Positions 60,901-64,000 of a stretch of DNA of 64,000 bases are shown here, piece after piece. Under the pieces are notes generated by a model. It had not been told where the DNA came from and did not search any database. It saw only the letters and a list, made by a program, of their open reading frames with translations. The DNA lies in NCBI RefSeq assembly GCF_048771995.1, contig NC_133063.1:59803310-59867309 (forward strand). Direction: 5' to 3'. Every line of letters starts with the position of its first letter. Positions within the stretch are counted from its first letter, which is position 1. The DNA comes from Taeniopygia guttata (Eukaryota; Chordata; Aves; Passeriformes; Estrildidae). The position numbers and the translations under genes are program-made.

Positions 60901-63566
60901 CCTTTAGGAAGGTCAGCAGGGGCTAAAAAGGTATTTCTTATGCCTAAATCCATGTGCCCAGGTGGTTAAGGTAGCCAAGCCTGACCTGTATCAGAAACAC
61001 TGTGTCCAACAGGACCAAGGCAGTGGTTGTCCCTCTGTACTCAGTACTGGGGTACGGCACCTTGCCTCAAATCTCATTTATTTCTGGGCCCCTCACAAGA
61101 CAGACACCGAGGGAGCAGATCCACAGCAGAGCAATGGAGCTGGTGAAAGGTCGGGAGCAGAAGTCCTGTGAGGAGCAGCTGAGGGAGCTGAGGGTGTTTT
61201 TATTTTACCCTACAGAAAAGGAGGCTCAGGGGAGGCCTTTCAATCTCTACAACCACTTGGAAGGAGGATGCAGCCAGGTGGAGCTCATCTCTTCTGTCAA
61301 GTGACAGGACAAGAGGAAATGGCCTCAAGTTGTGCCAGGGGAGGTTTATACTGAATATTAAGAAAAATTTCTTCATAGAGAAGTTTGTCAAGCATTGGAA
61401 CCAGCTTCTCAGAAAAGTGGTTCAGTCACCATCTCTGGAAGTATTTAAAAGATGCATAGTTATGGTACTTAGGGACATGATTTAGTGATGGACTTGGCAG
61501 TACTGGTTTAGACGCAATGAGCTTGGATGTCTTTTCCAACCTAAGTAATTCTGATTTTGTTAAGATTTTTGTCATGCCAGTTCAATAACAGCATCTTAGA
61601 AAACTGAAACTGGATGAAATTTAAAATTATTAGTGATCCTGATTTGTGGCATGAAACTACTGTGATGCAGATTCCTTGCAAAGTGAAATGCTAAATAAAA
61701 ATCTGGAAGCAGAAGAAAACCAGCAATAATTACACTAGATTTTTAAAAGTCATTACCAATTTAAGATGGCCAACTTCTTCAACTTTGCCTTCATGTCAGG
61801 TGTGTAAAATGTCTCATTTTCAAATGTATGCAAATCTGCCAAGTGCTCACACACACATACATGTTGTAATTGGAAAGAACACTTACCCGAACACAATGTG
61901 TGACAAAGGAATCAATATAGTCTTTTGCCTGGTGGTTATTATAAAGACAACACCTAAAAAAGAAATATCCATGTACCTACATATTTTTTATAAATGCCAC
62001 CAGTCTATGTAGCACAAAACAAGAAACATGAGTGCAGCAACAGCAACTGACTCCTTCATATGCAAGCACTACAAACAAAATGCATCTTTTTTGTACATTT
62101 GTCATTGCTCTTATAAGCAGAAATACTTTTTCATCAGACATGTAAACACATACAAGTACACTTAAGATCCACTTACTTTGGAGAAAGTACTGGAGGACTG
62201 ACGAAAGATCTTAAGGCATCTTTTACCATGTCTTGCATGAGATGAGTGCCAAACACCTTCTTGTTATCTACTAGAAAAGTTGTCTAAAAGTAAAGATGTG
62301 TTTTTAGAAATACATTTTAGGTTAATAGTAATGTTCGAGAATTACTAATAGAAAGCTCTGGCAATACCTTTTATATATAATAAAATTGTAAGATAACTTT
62401 AAGAATTAAAATGTTCAACAAGGTCCAAGGTTAAAGACTCAGAAATACTGAGATCTGACACTTCTGTGGTATTCCCAGGACACCAAATACAGCTCTGTTA
62501 CTTGCATAATAGAGTGCATGCAAAATTGTTTAATTTCTTGGATGATAAATCAGGTATTTCTGAAGATTTGCGTAAAATATGTGCCTTCTCTGGACACAGA
62601 TAAGGACATATCTCCAGACTACTGCTGGCGTTTTTCAATCCCTCTGGATGCTACTACTTACATCAGTCATGTCTGATATTCATATAACTTCCCTCCATGA
62701 GTTCTGTGTCCCTTTCTTACACGGTTCTTCAGCAGTTGAAGAAAAAACTCTGCTGTCAGGCACCCACAGGGATTACAGAAATACATGCAGTGGAAGGTGA
62801 GAACACACACACTAGGAACACATTTTACTTGCTCATAGTTATAGTCCATTGGCTCTACACATAGTTTAATAGGGACCAAATGTAAAGAAGTTCTGGCATC
62901 TTAGGGGCACCCTATTATTCTGCACCATCAGTTTTACTGTTGTGGCAATAGAAGCAGTCTGTACATTAAGTTCTGTCCAAAAAGTGAGATGAATACAAAT
63001 ATCAACCCCGAAATGGCAAAGCACATGGAGAGCAGCATAAAAATGTGTGTACAGGCACAGCTTTATGGCAGAGAAAAAAAAATTAAATGCTGTTTTAATT
63101 AGCATGTACTAAAACGACCAAAGCAACAGTGTTTAAAAACTATTTTAAAAATTAGATCAAAACATAAGCCTCCACATATAGAATCACAGAACGGTTTGTG
63201 GTGGAATGGACCCTACAGATCTAGTTCCAAACCCCCAGCCATGGACAGGGACACTTCCTGGCCTTGAACACTTGGTGTTCTTCTCTGGGCAGCCTGTTCC
63301 AATGCCTCATCATCCTCATAAAAAAGCCTTTCTTCCATAATACTCAATACTTAAATATCACCATTTTTACCACTTTTTTTTTACCACTTTAACATTTTTT
63401 ACCACTTAACTATTATTAACTTACATGCAAATTACTGAAATACTTAATAAGAGGAATCTATAATGAATACAGAAGTATTTTATTTATAGACATAATTAAG
63501 ACTTGCCTGTAACAGGGATCTTGAAAGAACACATGGTGATTGCTCACTAAACTCACAGAAAAAGTC
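51849..63566 (-). CDS. NAA35: NAA35, NatC auxiliary subunit, 3' half (373 C-terminal residues in eleven exons)
   Basis: Eleven minus-strand exons join in frame to 1,122 nt ending in TGA and match NAA35 (MAK10 homologue, EGAP) nearly residue for residue. NAA35 is the large non-catalytic subunit of the cytosolic NatC complex (with NAA30 and NAA38), which acetylates nascent N-termini beginning Met plus a hydrophobic residue. Numbering from the first visible residue: [15 protein letters not shown] (1-15), [20 protein letters not shown] (25-44), [17 protein letters not shown] (88-104), [20 protein letters not shown] (136-155), the lysine run KKTKKKKK (209-216), and the C-terminal [19 protein letters not shown] (355-373). 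The human protein is about 725 residues, so roughly 350 N-terminal residues lie beyond the right edge. No stop or frameshift is present. The first intron seen uses a GC donor. Confidence 0.97.
51909..52419 (-). other. NAA35: NAA35 intron between the last two exons
   Basis: AT-rich; nothing recognised. Confidence 0.7.
52420..52500 (-). CDS. NAA35: NAA35 exon, window residues 328-354
   Basis: 81 nt, phase 0 at both ends, between TATGTTTTAG and AAG|GTAAGG. It encodes [20 protein letters not shown] followed by GHKKDSK. Confidence 0.96.
52501..53597 (-). other. NAA35: NAA35 intron
   Basis: No repeat or further exon recognised. Confidence 0.65.
53598..53720 (-). CDS. NAA35: NAA35 exon, window residues 287-327
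   Basis: 123 nt, phase 0 at both ends, acceptor ACACTAG and donor GAG|GTAAGA. It encodes [20 protein letters not shown], then a helix-forming stretch to NPDNE. Confidence 0.96.
53721..55321 (-). other. NAA35: NAA35 intron with an old CR1-like copy
   Basis: The 54.48-54.98 kb part is repeat-derived (see separate entry). The rest is AT-rich without recognised features. Confidence 0.6.
54480..54978 (+). mobile_element. Old CR1-like LINE 3' fragment, plus orientation
   Basis: The stretch CAGGGCTGGATCCACTCAG, the AGAGGCCACAGGTTGTG segment and the ending AGGAGGCTGGACAAGACAGG...CAGTGGTCCCTTCTAAATATCA resemble the 3' region of diverged CR1 copies. It is antisense to NAA35. Confidence 0.65.
55322..55462 (-). 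CDS. NAA35: NAA35 exon, window residues 240-286
   Basis: 141 nt, phase 0 at both ends, acceptor TCTTTTAG and donor AAA|GTGAGT. It encodes [20 protein letters not shown], then [20 protein letters not shown] and VHYLQFK. Confidence 0.97.
55463..55697 (-). other. NAA35: NAA35 intron, 235 bp
   Basis: Short AT-rich intron without other features. Confidence 0.8.
55698..55765 (-). CDS. NAA35: NAA35 exon, window residues 217 (part)-239
   Basis: 68 nt entering with two bases that complete V217, between AATTTGCAG and AAG|GTAACT. It encodes [20 protein letters not shown] and YK. Confidence 0.96.
55766..57375 (-). other. NAA35: NAA35 intron holding an LTR
   Basis: Most of the intron is the 671-bp LTR described separately. 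The flanks are AT-rich. Confidence 0.65.
56296..56966 (-). mobile_element. Probable solo LTR, about 671 bp, same strand as NAA35
   Basis: The block begins TGTGACGG and ends GCTGTTCA on the plus strand and is bordered directly by TATCCAAC (56,288-56,295) and TATCCAAT (56,967-56,974), 7 of 8 bases alike. On the minus strand it carries GGATAAAAGG (TATA-like, near 56,418) and GAATAAAC (poly(A) signal, near 56,342) in LTR order, with an unusually GC-rich R segment between them. An 8-bp duplication is long for a retroviral LTR, so the exact edges are provisional. It supplies a promoter and poly(A) signal in the sense orientation of NAA35. Confidence 0.65.
57376..57512 (-). CDS. NAA35: NAA35 exon, window residues 171 (part)-216
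   Basis: 137 nt, acceptor TCTGTGCAG and donor AAG|GTACCT. It encodes [20 protein letters not shown], then [17 protein letters not shown] and the lysine-rich KKTKKKKK run, likely an exposed basic loop. Confidence 0.96.
57513..59143 (-). other. NAA35: NAA35 intron
   Basis: No element recognised. The 132-codon minus-strand frame at 58,025-58,423 is AT-rich, low in complexity and unrecognised. Confidence 0.65.
59144..59322 (-). CDS. NAA35: NAA35 exon, window residues 112-170 plus two bases
   Basis: 179 nt, acceptor TTTTTCAACAG and donor TG|GTAAGA. It encodes [20 protein letters not shown], then [20 protein letters not shown] and a Tyr-rich end MHEYYYIYW (W split across the junction). Confidence 0.97.
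59323..60587 (-). other. NAA35: NAA35 intron
   Basis: AT-rich. A 97-codon plus-strand frame at 59,813-60,106 has no recognisable domain. Confidence 0.65.
60588..60686 (-). CDS. NAA35: NAA35 exon, window residues 79-111
   Basis: 99 nt, phase 0, between TTCTTTCAG and GAG|GTAATG. It encodes [20 protein letters not shown] and [13 protein letters not shown]. Confidence 0.97.
60687..61886 (-). other. NAA35: NAA35 intron with an antisense CR1 copy
   Basis: About half of this intron is the CR1 fragment at 60.96-61.56 kb. Confidence 0.7.
60962..61562 (+). mobile_element. CR1 LINE 3' fragment, plus orientation (antisense to NAA35)
   Basis: It carries the CR1 3' order: a GAGCAGCTGAGGGAGCTG segment, GGAGGCTCAGGGGAGGCCTT, CTCTACAACCACTTGGAAGG, then AGAGGAAATGGCCTCAAGTT and GCCAGGGGAGGTTTA, ending in an AATTCTGATTTTG tail. 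The 100- and 69-codon frames here are parts of the dead element. Confidence 0.9.
61887..61953 (-). CDS. NAA35: NAA35 exon, window residues 57-78
   Basis: 67 nt, acceptor TTCTTTTTTAG and donor CGG|GTAAGT. It encodes [20 protein letters not shown] and VR; the first base completes K56. Confidence 0.97.
61954..62176 (-). other. NAA35: NAA35 intron, 223 bp
   Basis: Short intron, no feature. Confidence 0.8.
62177..62283 (-). CDS. NAA35: NAA35 exon, window residues 21-55 plus two bases
   Basis: 107 nt, acceptor ACTTTTAG and donor AA|GTAAGT. It encodes [20 protein letters not shown], then [16 protein letters not shown]. Confidence 0.97.
62284..63506 (-). other. NAA35: NAA35 intron, GC-AG type, with a CR1 fragment
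   Basis: The donor is CAG|GCAAGT (63,501-63,506) in place of GT, with an otherwise perfect consensus; the acceptor is normal. A CR1 3' fragment lies at about 63,180-63,345. Confidence 0.85.
63178..63345 (-). mobile_element. CR1 LINE 3' fragment, minus orientation
   Basis: On the plus strand it starts ATAGAATCACAGAACGGTTT and runs through GGGCAGCCTGTTCCAATGCC, the reverse complement of the usual CR1 3' end. About 165 bp. Confidence 0.9.
63507..63566 (-). CDS. NAA35: NAA35 exon, window residues 1-20 (most 5' exon seen)
   Basis: 60 nt, acceptor TATGCATTAG, phase 0. It encodes [20 protein letters not shown] and ends at the GC donor. No further upstream exon was confidently seen between 63,567 and the window edge. 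Confidence 0.93.
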
Positions 63567-64000
63567 CTAATGCATACACAGGAAAAGAAAAAAAAAAGAT
63601 AAATCAGGTTAATATACCAATTTATATATGTATAAATATGCACTAAATGATTTTTACACACAGACATGCATCCTTGCTAAAGAAATATACACCTATATTT
63701 TGTTTAAAAGCATACAAAGAGCATAGCTTACACAGCTTGTAAGAAACAGACCATGAATAACTTAAACAGAACAAAATTTATTATGAAGATTTTCTGCAAT
63801 TACTTTTGCCTAACAAAAAGTTTTCTGAATTTTCAAATGCAACAACTAGAAAGATGATAGTACAGGAAAAAATACCGAGATTGTTAAGATCATGATGTAA
63901 CTACAGCAAGCAAGTACTGAACAAAACTGAGAATTGATTTTAAAAAATTGATTGAAACCCAGGAAAGGTTTAACTGGTACCAGATGCTTCATGCAAACAC
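63567..64000 (-). other. NAA35: NAA35 intron up to the window edge
   Basis: AT-rich. A donor-like CTG|GTACCA sits at about 63,979 near the edge, but no exon can be supported from the 20 bases beyond it. Confidence 0.6.

Overview
The window is vertebrate nuclear DNA, most probably from a bird. The evidence is spliced genes with GT-AG introns, a CpG-island promoter, several CR1 LINE fragments with ATTCTATG-type 3' ends, avian-style LTR fragments and an olfactory-receptor remnant of the type expanded in birds. The species cannot be read from the sequence. In mammals GOLM1 and NAA35 are tail-to-tail neighbours (human 9q21.33), and the same arrangement is seen here. In birds this syntenic block normally lies on chromosome Z, which is an inference.

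Layout. 1-13,700 is intergenic: no gene is recognised, and it holds LTR-like pieces (about 1.1-1.7, 2.1-2.3, 5.8-6.4 and 6.7-7.2 kb), a polypurine 9-mer array (9.0 kb), and two CR1 copies, one of which carries a nested 311-bp solo LTR with a perfect 6-bp target duplication. 13.74-14.75 kb is a CpG island that must hold the untranslated first exon of GOLM1. 19,312-47,215 (+) is the complete GOLM1 coding region in nine coding exons, 1,191 nt and 396 residues. 47.2-50.3 kb is its 3' UTR and candidate poly(A) sites. 51,849-63,566 (-) is the 3' half of NAA35: eleven exons, 373 residues plus stop. The 5' half lies beyond the right edge.

All exon joins were checked for reading-frame continuity by hand. 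GOLM1 encodes a type II Golgi membrane protein (short cytosolic tail, one transmembrane segment, luminal coiled coil, acidic C-terminal region). NAA35 encodes the non-catalytic scaffold subunit of the NatC N-terminal acetyltransferase. The two genes have no known functional link; they share only position and converging 3' ends.

I found no wholly new system. The observations most worth a second look are a lysine in place of the P4 arginine of the GOLM1 proprotein-convertase site, a weak GOLM1 intron-8 donor followed at once by an in-frame stop, a GC-AG intron in NAA35, a duplicated 49-bp segment inside GOLM1 intron 3 that is open in the same frame in both copies, two perfect hairpins 76 bp apart upstream, and the nested solo LTR.
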